Of a stretch of 64,000 bases of DNA, positions 1 through 12,226 are shown in pieces (position 1 is the stretch's first letter; each line of letters opens with the position of its first letter). Under the pieces are notes generated by a model. It was given only the letters and a program-made list of their open reading frames with translations. It was not told the DNA's origin and did no database searches. The DNA lies in the NCBI GenBank assembly GCA_964017045.1, contig OZ024794.1, positions 24,671,340 through 24,735,339 on the forward strand. Direction: 5' to 3'. The position numbers were made by a program, and so were the translations under genes. The stretch comes from Omphiscola glabra (lineage: Eukaryota; Mollusca; Gastropoda; Lymnaeidae).

Positions 1-280
1 TTGCTTCAATTGGATAAATAAAAAAAAAAAAATAATAATAATCAAATGATTTAACAAATTTCATCAATGTTCTGTTTTCTTTATCTCATTTTCCTTTTTT
101 CTCAGAACATTTGACAAATATGATCAAGAGCCTTAGAGACTGTAAACATTTTAAAATACCGTGTGAAAGGAAGTTTATGTAAGTTAAAGAATAAAAAATT
201 AATAGTGAATTATTCTTCATTGACGTACCTATAAAATGTAGAATAAAAATAAAATTTAAAAAATCTTCACCTCTCACTAT

Positions 281-750
281 TAGGTCACAAAGGCGAAATA
301 CAACATCTTCACCACAAGGGATAGGTCACAAAGGCGAAATACAACATCTTCACCACAAGGGATAGGTCACAAAGGCGAAGTACAAAATCTTCACCACACG
401 GGATAGGTCACAAAGACGAAGTACAACATCATCACCACAAGGGATAGGTCACAAAGGTGAAGTACAAGATCTTCACCACAAGGGATAGGTCATAAAGGTG
501 AAATACAACATCTTCACCACAAGGGATAGGTCACAAAGGGGAAGTACATCATCTTCAACACTCCGGATTAGGTCAAAAGTTGAGAGTAGATCACAAAGGT
601 TAGAGTACATAATCTTCACCACTCACGATTATACCACAAAGGTGAGCGTGCACAATCTTCTCCACTAGCGGTTCGACCACAATTTTTAGAGTACATAATC
701 TTCACCACCCCCGAATATGCCACAAAGGTGACAGTACACAATCTTCTTTC
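281..750. repeat. 41-bp minisatellite, decaying rightward
   Basis: About seven tandem copies of a 41-bp unit that begins taggtcacaaaggcgaa and ends accacaaggga. The first units differ by only one or a few bases. From about 560 onward the units lose register and diverge (taggtcaaaa, accacaatttt). This suggests an old right edge and a younger, homogenised left part. No coding sense is apparent. Confidence 0.9.
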
Positions 751-751
751 T

Positions 752-1283
752 CCCCCCCCCCCCCCCCCGACCCAAGTGGCATAGCAACATTTGTTTGTTT
801 TTTCTTGCTTCGATTTGAGCGCTTTTCTTCACGAGTCTCCTGTCTCACAAGTTCATCTACCGGTCTTCGCCCTCATAAATTCAGACCACTCAAGCGAGTG
901 ACCGGATGTTTAATTGTCCGTGAGTGCTAACAATTCGGCGACGGAATAACAAAATGAGCACTTTAGCTGCAGATTCCATCTCCAGCAATGTTCGTCAGTT
1001 TTGTGCAACTTTTTTTAAAAAAATTTTTTATTATTATTTTTTTTTTTACATTCGAAATTTTCTTTTTGTTACGGTATTGCCACTTTCAAAATTGGATTAA
1101 AATAATTACAAGATTATTACATTAAGACTTTGAGAAGATTACTCATGTAATCATTTAGAAATCAACTTGAAAAAAGAATCCGTCTATTAAAGGGAGCACT
1201 TGGTACAATTGAAACATATGAAAAGCTAACAAAATGAACAAGACACCCCCCCCCCCCCAAACATAAAAATCTCAAATGAAAAT
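752..1283. other. Non-coding spacer with a C17 run
   Basis: Opens with an uninterrupted run of 17 C (752-768), followed by AT-rich sequence with T and A runs near 1010-1050. A second C run lies near 1245-1258. I see no exon, transposon end or RNA gene. Confidence 0.6.
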
Positions 1284-1293
1284 ATGAGCTCAA

Positions 1294-1476
1294 TTCTCTC
1301 TCTGTCTCTGCCTTTCTTTCTCTCTCTCTCTCTCTCTTTCTTTCTCTATCTCTCTCTCCATCTCTCTCTCTCCGTTTCTCTCTCCGCCTCTCTCTCTCCA
1401 TCTCTCTCTTCGTCTATATCTCTCTCTCTCCCTCCGTCCCTCTCTCTCTCCATCCCTCTTTCTCTCTCTCTCGTTT
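1294..1476. repeat. CT-rich microsatellite
   Basis: An imperfect (CT)n tract with interspersed TTTC, ATCT and CCGT. Both strands stay open in places, but only as Ser/Leu or Arg/Glu repeats, which is an artefact of the dinucleotide composition. Confidence 0.9.
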
Positions 1477-1645
1477 CCAGGAGCGCTGGTCGATTTGTAG
1501 ATATAACTTTATAAAATATGTATTTGTAAAGATGAGCTAATTAGTATGTGCCTCTTTAAAATGTTACGTTATCCTTTATTAGGATACGTGAAGCTCAATA
1601 TGTCATAGTATCATCTGCTGTATTGTTCTGTCACTTCTGATATAA

Positions 1646-2011
1646 GCTGTCACTACTCACATCATGCTGTCACTACTCACATCATGCTGTCACTTCTCAT
1701 AGCATGCTGTCACTACTCACATCATGCTGTCACTTCTCATAGCATGCTGTCACTACTCACATCATGCTGTCACTACTCACATCATGCTGTCACTTCTCAT
1801 AGCATGCTGTCACTTCTCATAGCATGCTGTCACTACTCACATCATGCTGTCACTTCTCATATCATGCTGTCACTACTCACATCATGCTGTCACTACTCAC
1901 ACCATGCTGTCACTACTCATATCATGCTGTCACTACTCACATCATGCTGTCAATACTCACAGCATGCTGTCACTTCTCATAGCATGCTGTCACTACTCAC
2001 ATCATGCTGAC
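1646..2011. repeat. 20-bp minisatellite, about 18 copies
   Basis: Unit gctgtcactactcacatcat with two recurrent variants: cttctcat for ctactcac, and agcatg for atcatg. The variants alternate in short blocks, as expected from slippage or unequal exchange. A 20-bp period shifts the frame each unit, so all three frames give the same 20-residue pattern. Confidence 0.95.
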
Positions 2012-3734
2012 ACTTTTTTACATTATGTTTTCTCGTTATTCGTCACGGTTCCCCTGCTACTTAAGTCCCGAACTGCTCTGTATGGTGTCATTCACCCCTC
2101 CCCCCACACACCCTTCTCGCCACAACACACACTCTTTACTTCTGTTTTTTTACCTTACAATAAGTTTCCAGATAGTGACCCAGATAGTGACCAATTTCTA
2201 AAGCGTCCCACAACATTTAAAGTTTTATGAAAGAAAAAAAAAAACAACTGTTCAACTGTTCTGAGAGGGGGGGGGAGAAATGGGGGGGGGGGTGGGTTGG
2301 TGTGGGCCCGGACGTGTTTATTGGCGCATCACTTCACGCGTAAAATCACATTTGTTCCACGCATATAATTTTTGTCCCGAAGTTACATCCCCTTTAACGC
2401 ACACGGGGATGCGCGCACAATAAATTGAAACTCTCGTAAATATAAGGGGAGAGAAGTCATAAACTGGAAAATGAAAGGAACGACAAGAAATTGACATTGA
2501 CGGTAGAGAATGCTGGGATATCCAACTTCCGGCGGTGATTTTCCGATAATTGCATTCTTTTTTGAGGCGACAACAGGATAGTAAATAAATGAGGAAACAA
2601 AAGGAAAAATAAGATTGTATTGTAACCAAGTTTGTGGTGGAGTGGGGAGGTGGGGGCAGAGGATGGGATAAATTACACATATCTGAAAGTTAAAGTTTTT
2701 AAAGAGGAATGCGGAGTCAGGAAAAATTGGGAGCCCCTTACACCTTCTACTCCGGCAAATGACGTCATCTATATTTTGTTTCCTTTCCGATTTAAAGAAT
2801 AAAATATTTTATGCCTTTTGTTTTATTTCAAGTTTCGTTTTTAAAAAAAAAAATTGGGTAATATCAGCAAATTGTTAAAATACCCCTCTTCAAAAGAGAG
2901 TCCAAACCTGCAGGTTTGATTTCAGAAAGTGCAAGAGAAAAATAATCTTGACCAATTTATTTTAACCCATACGGACTAGAGCACGGGAAAAAAAGATGAA
3001 AACATTTTAAAAAATCGAACAAATTTGTTTATGTGCAAACAATTTTCGGCCACACGGATTTTTATGACGAGTTCAGCATTTACGACTGGACAAGAAATTA
3101 ATCGAAAAAAATTGAAGTAGAGAAAGGGTCAAATACGGAAATTTCACCCTCAATGCATGCAAATATCATTGCACTATCCATGTTATCTATTATAATAATT
3201 CACGACTGCATCTTTTACACTCCGCTCTCAATGCGCAACTTGATGCGCTGTCATTCGCTGTTGGCCCCGCCGTACTCATCAAATGCGCACAAAAGAACAC
3301 ATTCGTTGCGGTTGGGACTGAAATTTTGAAAGAATGCGTTGTCGTCCTCAACGAATCTATGTGCAACGTTTCAGCTCCATAGGTTGCCAGGGATGTGGGT
3401 CAATTAGCCGTCTGAAGATTTTGTCAGCCACCCAGCCAGCCAAACACGAAAAGGTGAATGTAATAATATAAAGGATTTAAAATAAACCTATTTATAATAA
3501 TTGTGTCGATTGCGCCATATACACAATAAGAGCTCTTACTTAGCCCCACAGAGTCAACAGGTTTATATAAAAGTGTCCGCACAATAATAGTAGCATTCTG
3601 CCGCAGGCTGTTTATGAATAGCGAGTGAGTGAGATGCATGTGTTGTGAAATGGCTTCCAGGTGTAAGGCCGGGGGTTATATTTAGAGAGAGATTGAGTAA
3701 ATGTATGTAAAAATAAATAGTGTGTGTGTATGTG
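2012..3734. other. Unique spacer, nothing recognised
   Basis: AT-rich sequence with G runs around 2263-2294 and no transposon termini that I can recognise. A 120-codon open frame on the minus strand (2318-2680) has no recognisable domain, is rich in low-complexity Pro/Ser and starts in a G-run-derived proline stretch. I do not call it a gene. Confidence 0.6.
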
Positions 3735-4064
3735 TGAGAGAGAGAGAGGGTGAAACAGCGAGAGAGAGAGAGAGAGAGAGAGGGTGAAACAGAGAGAGAG
3801 AGAGTGAAACAGCGAGAGAGAGAGAGAGAGGGTGAAACAGCGAGAGAGAGAGAGAGAGTGAAACAGCGAGAGAGAGAAAGAGAGTGAAACAGCGAGAGAG
3901 AGAGAGAAATGAGAGAGAAACAACGAGAGAGAGTGAAACAGCAAGAGAGAGAGAGAGAAACAGCGAGAGAGAGAGAGTGAAACAGCGAGAGAGAGAGAGA
4001 GAGAGGGTGAAACAGCGAGAGAGAGAGAGAGAGTGAAACAGCGAGAGAGAGAGAGTGAAACAGC

Positions 4065-4095
<31 letters not shown>

Positions 4096-4449
4096 GGTGA
4101 AACAGCGAGAGAGAGAGTGAAACAGCGAGAGAGAGAGAGGGTGAAACAGCGAGAGAGAGAGAGAGAGAGAGAGTGAAACAGCAAGAGAGAGAGAGAGTGA
4201 AACAGCGAGAGATAGAGAGAGAGAGAGAGAGAGGGTGAAACAGCGAGAGAGAGAGTGAAACAGCGAGAGAGAGAGAGGGTGAAACAGCGAGAGAGAGAGA
4301 GAGTGAAACAGCGTTAGAGAGAAGGAGTGAAACAGCGAGAGAGAAAAATGAGAGAGAAACAACGAGAGAGATTGAAACAGCGAGAGAGAGAGAGAGAGAG
4401 AGAGAAACAGCGCGAGAGAGAGTGAAACAGCGAGAGAGAGTGTGAGTGA

Positions 4450-4480
<31 letters not shown>

Positions 4481-4570
4481 TGAAACAGCGAGAGAGAGTG
4501 AAACAGCGAGAGAGAGTGAGAGAAAGTGAGAGAGCGAAAGAGAGCGAGAGAGAAAAAGACAGAGACAAAT
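3735..4570. repeat. GA microsatellite punctuated by gtgaaacagc
   Basis: About 830 bp of (GA)n blocks of varying length, separated some 35 times by the motif gtgaaacagc or ggtgaaacagc. The spacing between motifs ranges from about 15 to 50 bp, so it is not a fixed-period satellite. It is a compound repeat in which the GA tracts expand and contract between fixed punctuation. The long minus-strand Ser/Leu frames here are repeat artefacts. Confidence 0.95.
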
Positions 4571-4847
4571 AAAGAAAAACAAGTATCTATCAACTTCAGC
4601 TATTTTCACCTAAGCGTGTCAAGTGTTTTTATTTCTTCGCGTTTATTGTTACAGTGATCGCGTGGAAATGATACCCAAAGCAGATGTTTGGGCTGTCAAC
4701 GGTAAGCTTCTTAGTGGACAAGAGTATCATTTACACAACTGTATCTATTATTGCACAGATGCAATATACATATTTTTCTTACTCAGTTACACAATTAATG
4801 AATACATAAACTATTTTGAAAACAGTAAGTGGGGAGTTGGCTTAGAC

Positions 4848-5100
4848 CAGGGATGGGCAAACTTTTTATGCGGAGGGCCACATTGACCATTGTAAAGCTA
4901 TTGGGGGGCCGCATGTGTATTTTTACACGTCGATAAACATTTCTCTATATTAAAATCGGTAAATTCGCATTTTAGCATGACAAAAGTCAAGGACTGTTAA
5001 AAAAAGCTAGAAAATTAATAAGAAATTTGATCAAAAATGTTAAAACAATCATAACGGTAAATGAAATTCTGTAAAATTCAAATAAATAACTTAAAAGCAA
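4848..5100 (+). mobile_element. hAT element, one terminus only
   Basis: Starts cagggatgggcaaactt and continues through ggagggccacattgacc. This is a terminal sequence of the kind seen in many animal hAT families, where gggcaaact and a gggccac motif recur near the end. The complementary end (reading toward cccacctctg) is not found nearby, so the copy is truncated and the right limit given is approximate. A related right end lies at 19478. Confidence 0.6.
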
Positions 5101-5978
5101 ATTATTTTTTTAAATTTCTAAATGCCTGGGATAGACGTAACCAAAGTTTTGACTTTGAAAAAATACCCCCACTCCCTTTAGCAACTTCATATTTTAAAAT
5201 TCCTACAAACACATTGTGCTGATATTACGTATTCAAAGTCAACCACCAATTAGATAGCCACTGAGAAAAATAATTATTCAGTGGTTATGCCACTGGTGAT
5301 CAGGCAGAAATTCAAGTGGATACCACCCCGAAGTATTGATAGATATTCCTTTTTTTTGGTTGGTGGTTGTCGTTCTTGTTTTCATAGGAAAACGAAACTG
5401 AAGACACCATTCACCATTTCTTTAGTTTGACGTGTGATAATTGCAGTGTTTTTTGTTGTTTTTTTTTTGGTCTTCTTCAAGGCTGCGTGACAAGGAGTCG
5501 TTGAATCGGATCCGGAGTCCGATTCCGATAAAAAAAAGGCGACGCCGGAAATTAAAATCTAAACAATGACGACATAAACCAATCTCTCTCTTTATTGCTG
5601 ACGTCATTTCCAGGTGTACACACGCCCCCCCCCCCCTTCCACACACGCACACAAAACAGGTATGGTTTTAAAACCCAAAGAAAACCACAATGAAATGTTT
5701 CCCGAAATAACTATCTGGCAGCACGTCATCTTTGATTGCCAGGAAAGGTTTTGCCCGGATGTAAATATAATTGCCAGCCACAATCGGTAAGATTTGTATA
5801 TATATTTATTATCCCTTTATTATCCTCTATTATTATTAGGAATATTATGCGAGGCTCGGGTCTTGATCCCTTGCTAAGCCATTGTGATCTTGAATATAAA
5901 AATAAATGTATTACGCAGCTATTCTTGGACTTGCCAAGTGATTTTATCGTTTTATCGTGCATTTGTATGTGTTAAGAC
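5101..5978. other. Unique spacer
   Basis: AT-rich, with a C14-type run near 5624-5637 and short open frames of fewer than 80 codons on both strands. None has a domain, a start context or splice borders worth calling. Confidence 0.55.
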
Positions 5979-6126
5979 CAGCGGTGGTTTGGAGCCGGTT
6001 CGGTCAGGTTCGTGCGAACCGCTAGTTCAAAATAATAAATATGACTGACTGTAGCGGTGACCGATATGGCATAAGGGGACATACTAACTGCGAACCCTTT
6101 GTTACGAATTTGGCAATACACCGCTG
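5979..6126. mobile_element. hAT MITE, 148 bp, with TSD gttaagac
   Basis: The terminal inverted repeats are cagcggtg at the left and caccgctg at the right. The element is flanked on both sides by the identical octamer gttaagac (5971-5978 and 6127-6134), the 8-bp target duplication typical of hAT transposition. It is far too short to code. An internal gttcggtcaggttcgtgcg and its partial complement near the right suggest a fold-back core. The family name is not known to me. Confidence 0.85.
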
Positions 6127-6134
6127 GTTAAGAC

Positions 6135-6724
6135 ACGTGTTTTTTAAATGTAGTTGGACACCGTGGTATTAAACTTTCTTATTTAGTTTCCAGGCATCGG
6201 ATCACATTAAAAGAGTACATTTTATTTCAACAGGGCCATTTAACAAGAGTCGATATCACACAAATGTCCAGGGCTTTGTTTTGGCGGACGTTTCGGTTCG
6301 TAGACACACCTGTTGTTCATCGTGAACGATAAATACCCGATTGTTTTCCTTCCCAGGAGCCTGAGATGCGAATTATATAATTTTAGGGTATCACCTTAAA
6401 ACCGAATGTGAGATTGTTAGCGTAAGGTCCGGTAATAAAGGTAATTTAATGTAACCAGGTATAAGCTGTACAGGTAATTGTTACAACGTGAGAGCTTAGC
6501 GAGGTATCTACCAGGTAAGGCCGTACAAAGGTGAACTATCAGTGGAGAAAACACCGCAAGCAGCACAGGAAACATGCCCTGGAGAGAATCATACCATGGG
6601 GGGTGGGTGGGTATGCAAAAAAAAGGGGGGGGGGGCGGAAATAGTCTCTTAAGGGAGAGGTGGCAACTTTTATTTATGGGGGGGGGGGAGCACGAACATT
6701 TGCTGACGTTAACTAAAGACCAAG
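6135..6724. other. Spacer with two G runs
   Basis: Unique sequence, then purine-rich DNA with G runs near 6627 and 6679. No gene is supported. A 60-codon plus-strand frame begins with an ATG but encodes mostly Gly/Trp from the G runs. Confidence 0.5.
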
Positions 6725-6990
6725 GGAGTGAGGTTGTGGTAGAAGAGGTGGAGTAGGGACATAAAGACAGAGAGTGAGGTTGTGGTAGAAGAGTTGGGGT
6801 AGAGACATAAAGAAAGAGAGTGACGTTGGGGTTAGACGATGTGAAGCAGAGATAGAGAGAGTGAGGTTGTAGTAGAAGATGTGGAGTAGAGACATACAGA
6901 GAGAGAGAGAGAGATTGAGGTTGTTATAGAAGAGGTGTAGTAGAGACTTAAGACCGAGAGAGCGAAGCAGGGTTATGAAGAGGAGGAGTA
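6725..6990. repeat. Degenerate ~47-bp purine-rich repeat
   Basis: About five diverged copies built on gtgaggttgtggtagaagag followed by a gtagagacataaagacagaga-like half. Divergence is higher than in the neighbouring 97-bp array, which carries related words (gtagtgaca, aagagagag) and may descend from it. Confidence 0.75.
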
Positions 6991-7003
6991 GATGCACATA
7001 AAT

Positions 7004-7297
7004 ACAGAGACTGTGAGGCTAGGGTAGTAAGAGGCGGGGTAGTGACAGAACTAAAGAGAGAGCAAGGCTGAGATAAAAGGGCCGGAGTAATGACATTAAG
7101 ACAGAGACTGTGGGGCTAGGGTAGGAAGAGGCGGGGTAATGACAGAACTAAAGAGAGAGCAAGGCTGGGATAAAAAGGCCGGAGTAATAACTTTAAGACA
7201 CAGACTGGGGGGCTAGGGTAGGAAGAGGCGGGGTAGTGACAGAACTAAAGAGAGAGCAAGGCTGGGATAAAAAGGCCGGAGTAATAACTTTAAGACA
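7004..7297. repeat. 97-bp tandem repeat, three copies
   Basis: Copies start at 7004, 7101 and 7198 with acagagactg or acacagactg. Each contains gctagggtaggaagaggcgg and ggataaaaaggccggagtaa (or close variants). The spacing is exactly 97 bp twice. It follows directly on the 47-bp purine-rich array. Confidence 0.9.
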
Positions 7298-8554
7298 GAG
7301 AGGATTTACTAACAGTGAAATTTAAAAATCTATAAATTTTTAATTACAATTTTTTTGTTTAAAAATATATTTTTGCACATATTTTTATATTAAACGGTAT
7401 ATTTCAAAGATTGTTTCATATAGGTGGTGGGAGAGTAGCTAATGTTAAGGCTGTCCTGGGAGGTCCACTATTTTTGCCACCCACTTTGACAAGAAAAGAA
7501 ACAAAACAAAAAACTGTGCAGTTATCTAAAAATGCCTCCTTTCCATATAAATAAAAAAGTTCCAAACAGGGCAAACCACCCCCTCCACCTCCCCCTTTTC
7601 CCACGCCACTGATTTATTGTACAAATACGATTTCATCGGAGATAAAATTGAGAAGATCTGTTCCAAAAAAAATATATCATTTTGATTTCAATAGTAAGTT
7701 TACATGCAATTTTGGGAAATAGCACGCAGTATTGGGTGCTGTGTTTGGGCCTCAGTGGTTGAGGATTTTCTTTTAACTTAGTGATCTTTACAGTGGGCAT
7801 GTCCTGGGGAAAAAAAGTTTGGGAACTCACCCAACATTGTACTTCAACCCCCTCCCCCCCCCCCCCCCCCAAAATTTAAAAAAAAAAAAATCCGAGAAAA
7901 AAAAGTTTACTTATTTATTAGAAAAAGCTTGAGGAACGTTGTTCCAGTGAGTTCCTGTTGGACTCTAGTCCTTATTTTCCTCATTCCGAGAACCGTTGCT
8001 TTAATTGGCTGCTGAGCCCATACCCACCGGTTGTTGACCCGCATACAGCCCACACGAATCTTTAACTGTTACCACTCGAGGGCATACAATTGTACCATAA
8101 TTACCCTAAAAAATATAATCATGTGTACCGCAAACTCAGATCTTTAAAAAATTTTTTTTGCAATTAATGATAAGATATCTGATAAATTATAACAATAAAA
8201 ATAACGTTATCACCGATAAATATTGACATCTGCCACATGAAGAACGTAAAAACTTTAACTAAAAAAAATAATTCTAAAATAAAGTGAAGGAAAAAAAAAA
8301 ACACCAACTAAATTGCACTGGGCTGAGTGAGTGCGCATGCGTGTAATTGGGTGGTGCATGAAGGGTTATTTTGTTAATTAAAAGGTGACTCATCCGTCTC
8401 GTCACGGTGAATTTGGGGGGGGGGGGGATATAGGATATCGAACATATTGGAGTCACGCGAATAGCTGAGCATCAAAGAGATAGCAATGTTGTTGGTTTGA
8501 GTGTCAGGTTTGGGAAGAACGTCGGAAATCACACGCTTTGCAGGAAATAGAGAC
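7298..8554. other. Spacer with C17 and G runs
   Basis: AT-rich sequence holding a C17 run at 7854-7870 that passes into A-rich DNA, and a G run near 8415-8427. Short open frames on the minus strand draw their Gly/Pro content from these runs. No gene is supported. Confidence 0.5.
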
Positions 8555-8825
8555 GTGTATAGAGAATAAATTATGACATACGTACAGTCTTATAGAGAAC
8601 ATAGTCAATAAATTTTGTCATACGCACAGTGGTATTGAGTACATAACAATATGTAATGCATACAGTGGTATTTGTGAATATAGACAATATGTCATACAAA
8701 CAGTGGTAAAGGGAAACTAGACGATATGTCGTGCGTACAATGGTATATAGAGAACATAGTCCATAAACTACGTCATACGTACACTGCTATGGAGAACATT
8801 GACAGTTTGTCATGCATACGATGAG
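8555..8825. repeat. Degenerate ~45-60-bp repeat
   Basis: About five to six poorly conserved units share tagagaacatag, caata and gtcatacgtacagtggta-like words. Unit lengths differ because of indels, which makes this one of the older arrays in the window. Confidence 0.7.
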
Positions 8826-9049
8826 TTCTCTTGTCATTGCTTGTATACCTATTTTATTAAGGTAATCTTTGACATTTTCACAGCAATATCGACCATTTAG
8901 ACATCTCTTAATATGTTGCCAGTTTAACGGACAGGTAAGTCGGCAGGTAAATCTATAGGTAAATAGTTAATTAGTGTCATGTTCACAGTAGGAGTCTGAG
9001 ATTTAGGCCTGGAATCTTAGTGACAGCAACGTTAACATGCAGTCTGACT

Positions 9050-9380
9050 CAACAGTGTGAGTAGGCAGATGAGGGATCTTGGCAGTGTGAGTAAGCATGC
9101 CGCTATGAGGGATCTTGACAGTGTGAGTAGACCTGCTTCTATGAGGGATCTTGGCAGTGTGAGTAGGCCTGCCTCTATGAGGGATCTTGGCAGTGTGAGT
9201 AGGCCTGCCTCTATGAGGGATCTTGGCAGTGTGAGTAGGCCTGCCTCTATGAGGGATCTTGGCAGTGTGAGTAGGCCTGCCTCTATGAGGGATCTTGGCA
9301 GTGTGAGTAGGCCTGCCTCTATGAGGGATCTTGGCAGTGTGAGTAGGCCTGCCTCTATGAGGATATTGGCAGTGTGAGCT
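9050..9380. repeat. 36-bp minisatellite, about nine copies
   Basis: The unit joins gtgtgagtaggcctgcctct to atgagggatcttggca. Six central copies are essentially identical, while the outer copies vary (aagcatgccgct, acctgcttct). A period divisible by three leaves 12-residue repeat frames open on both strands. There is no independent sign of coding. Confidence 0.95.
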
Positions 9381-9429
9381 GTTTCCTTGCTCTTTTACTG
9401 ATGTTGAGCTTGAGTTGTATCTAGGCTTA

Positions 9430-9625
9430 ATGGGATATCTTGGCTCAGTGAGCAATCTCGACTCAGTGAGTTGTCTTTCCTAAGAGAGTTATCTTACCAC
9501 AGCGAGTTATCTTACCTCGGTGAGTTATCTTGGCTCAGTGAGTTGTCTTTCCTCAGAGAGTTATCTTGGCTCAGTGAGATGTCTTGGCTCAGTGAATTGT
9601 CTTTGTTAAGTGAGTTGCCTTGTCT
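9430..9625. repeat. 18-bp minisatellite
   Basis: Variable copies of gagttatcttggctcagt, with ttgtctttcctcaga variants, about 11 units. It begins only some 50 bp after the 36-bp array and shares the words cttggc and cagtgag with it, so a common origin is possible. Confidence 0.85.
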
Positions 9626-10377
9626 TCCTACTCAATTGCGGCACAATTTTACTAACCACTGAAGTAGCGAGACACTGACGTGCAGGTACTTACCAATGAA
9701 TTCACTACGACTATTCAGTTATGTAAGTGACATTAAAGTACTCTGAAATAAAATATATTTTAGACACCCCCCCTAAAGGTTTTCTCATGCATATAACAGC
9801 CCGGAAGTAGCTGCATTAGTTAAAATACATGTGCTAGTTTTTTGTGTGTTTGTGTTCAATACGAACTTATCACTATGACGGTAACGTGTGCAACAAAAAT
9901 TCAAACATACGTTGGTTATGACATCTTTTAAGGCATTTGTCGTGACATTTGTTGTGGCATCAGTTGTGGCATTAGTCGTGGCATTAGTCGGGGTATTTGT
10001 GACCGCATTTGTCTATTAAAATCTAACAGTATAGTTAAGTATTGCATAACTATCATGAAAGCTTTGACCTTGTTTTGGTGCTTCATATACCGGTATTTTA
10101 ACATCACACGCTTGTGTGGGTAATTCATCAGCTCTCGCTGTAAGGTAGCTGCAATCAATTATGACATATTATTGACCCCCCGAAAGAGCTTTGACCCCCC
10201 CCCCCCCGAAAGAGCTCAACTTCGATTTTTAAGGACTTATAATAGAGTGTCCGAAGGACTTTCTTGCGTTTCTCAGATGTTGTTGTCAAACACCAGTGTT
10301 AAAATCTGTCAACACTTCTTCGCTTTTTCAGAGTGCCGTAACAAACATGGTGGAGCCCTTCTCTTTTCAAACATGAG

Positions 10378-11110
10378 TCGTTATCCAATAACGCCCCATC
10401 CTCCTTTCCTCCAATAACGCCCCATCCTCCTTTCCTCCAATAACGCCCCATCCTCCTTTCCTCCATTAACGCCCCATCCTCCCGTCCCTCCAATAACGCC
10501 CCATCCTCCTTTCCTCCAATAACGCCCCATCCTCCTTTCCTCCAATAACGCCCCATCCTCCTTTCCTCCAATAACGCCCCATCCTCCTTTCCTCCAATAA
10601 CGCCCCATCCTCCCGTCCCTTCAATAACGCCCCATCCTCCCGTCCCTTCAATAACGCCCCATCCTCCTGTCCCTTCAATAACGCTCCATCCTCCCGTCCC
10701 TTCAATAACGCCCCATCCTCCCGTCCCTCAAATAATGCCCCATCCTCCCGTCCCTCCAATAATGCCCCACTTTCTCTTCCTCCTAAAAAGCCCCATCCTC
10801 CCGTCCCTTCAATAAGCCACATCCTTCCTTCTTTCAATAACGCCCCATCCTCCTCCCTCTTTCAATCACAACTTATCCTCCCTCCTTCTAACAACGTCCC
10901 ATTCTCCCTCCAATATCGTCCCAGCCCTCCTTCTCTCCAAAAAAGAAAGCCCCTCCCTCCTCCAAAAACGACCCACCCTCCTTCCCTCCAATGACGTATC
11001 CAATGACGCCCCACCTTCCCTCCCCCAAAAAACGCCATCCCTCCTCCAATAACCTCCAATCCTCCCTTCCCCTCCCCCTTCCCTCCAATAACGCCCCATC
11101 CGCCCTCCCT
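10378..11110. repeat. 26-bp minisatellite, about 27 copies
   Basis: Unit core ccaataacgccccatcctcc followed by tttcct or cgtccct. The left half is regular at 26 bp. Right of about 10790 the units are diverged and of variable length. Minus-strand frames rich in Gly, Arg and Trp come from this array and are not proteins. Confidence 0.95.
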
Positions 11111-11299
11111 CCAACAACATCTCGTTGACCCTCTTTGTCGATTTAACGGTTATAATCGAGTGTTTGAATGCCACAAGAAGCAAACATCTGAATTGAGAGA
11201 CTTTAAGAGCTTCTGAGTGTCTTGATATTGTGTATGTGTTGACGTGTGTGTAGAGAGGGCAACTGAAAGTGTTTCCCAAAGTTACTGAATTATACGTGA

Positions 11300-12226
11300 T
11301 AGGCCACGCTACTGAACTGTAGGAGATGAGCCACGCTACTGAACTATAGGAGATGAGCCACGCTACTGAACTATAGGAGATGAGCAACGCTACTGAACTA
11401 TAGGAGATGAGCCACGCTACTGAACTGTAGGAGATGAGCCACGCTACTGAACTATAGGAGATGAGCCACGCTACTGAACTATAGGAGATGAGCCACAATA
11501 ATGAACTATAGGAGATGAGCCACGCTACTGAACTATAGGAGATGAGCCACGCTACTGAACTATAGGAGATGGGCCACTCTACTGTACTATAGGAGATGGG
11601 CCACGCTACTGAACTATAGGAGATGAGCCACGCTACTGAACTATAGGAGATGAGCCACGCTACTGAACTATAGGAGATGAGCCACGCTACTGAACTATAG
11701 GAGATGGGCCACTCTACTGTACTATAGGAGATGAGCCACGCTACTGAACTGTAGGAGATGAGCCACGCTACTGAACTATAGGAGATGAGCCACGCTACTG
11801 AACTATAGGAGATGGGCCACTCTACTGTACTATAGGAGATGAGCCACGCTACTGAACTATAGGAGAGGGCCACTCTACTGTACTATAGGAGATGGGCCAC
11901 GCTACTGAACTATAGGAGATGGGCCACGCTACTGAATATAGGAGATGGGCCACTCTACTGTACTATAGGAGATGGGCCACTCTACTGTACTATAGGAGAT
12001 GAGCCACGCTACTGAACTTTAGGAGATGAGCCACTCTACAGAACTATAGGAGATGAGCCAAGCTACTGAACCATCGGAGATGAGCCACACTACTGTACTA
12101 TAGGAGATGGGCCACTCTACTGTACTATAGGAGATCCGTCAAGCTACAGAATTATAGGAGATGGGTCAAGCTACTTAACTATAGGAGATGGGCCACTCTA
12201 TAGAACTATTGGAGATGGGCCACGCT
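11300..12226. repeat. 27-bp minisatellite, about 34 copies
   Basis: The unit contains gagccacgctactgaactat plus aggagat. Two subtypes recur in blocks: gagccacgctactgaac and gggccactctactgtac. A 27-bp period keeps a nine-residue repeat open on the minus strand for over 300 codons, with no start context, splice site or domain to suggest translation. Confidence 0.95.

Noticed and set aside
3563..4609. Long Ser/Leu-rich frames on the minus strand
   Set aside because: Derived from GA dinucleotides read as CT. All three phases are open.
4655..4701. 47-nt micro-exon between ttattgttacag and g|gtaagc
   Set aside because: Borders are good, but the frame (DRVEMIPKADVWAVN) is too short to recognise and lies next to a GA repeat and a transposon end. 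Not enough to call.
10866..11873. 335-codon minus-strand frame of a nine-residue repeat
   Set aside because: Translation of the 27-bp minisatellite. It starts and stops with the array and shows no domain.
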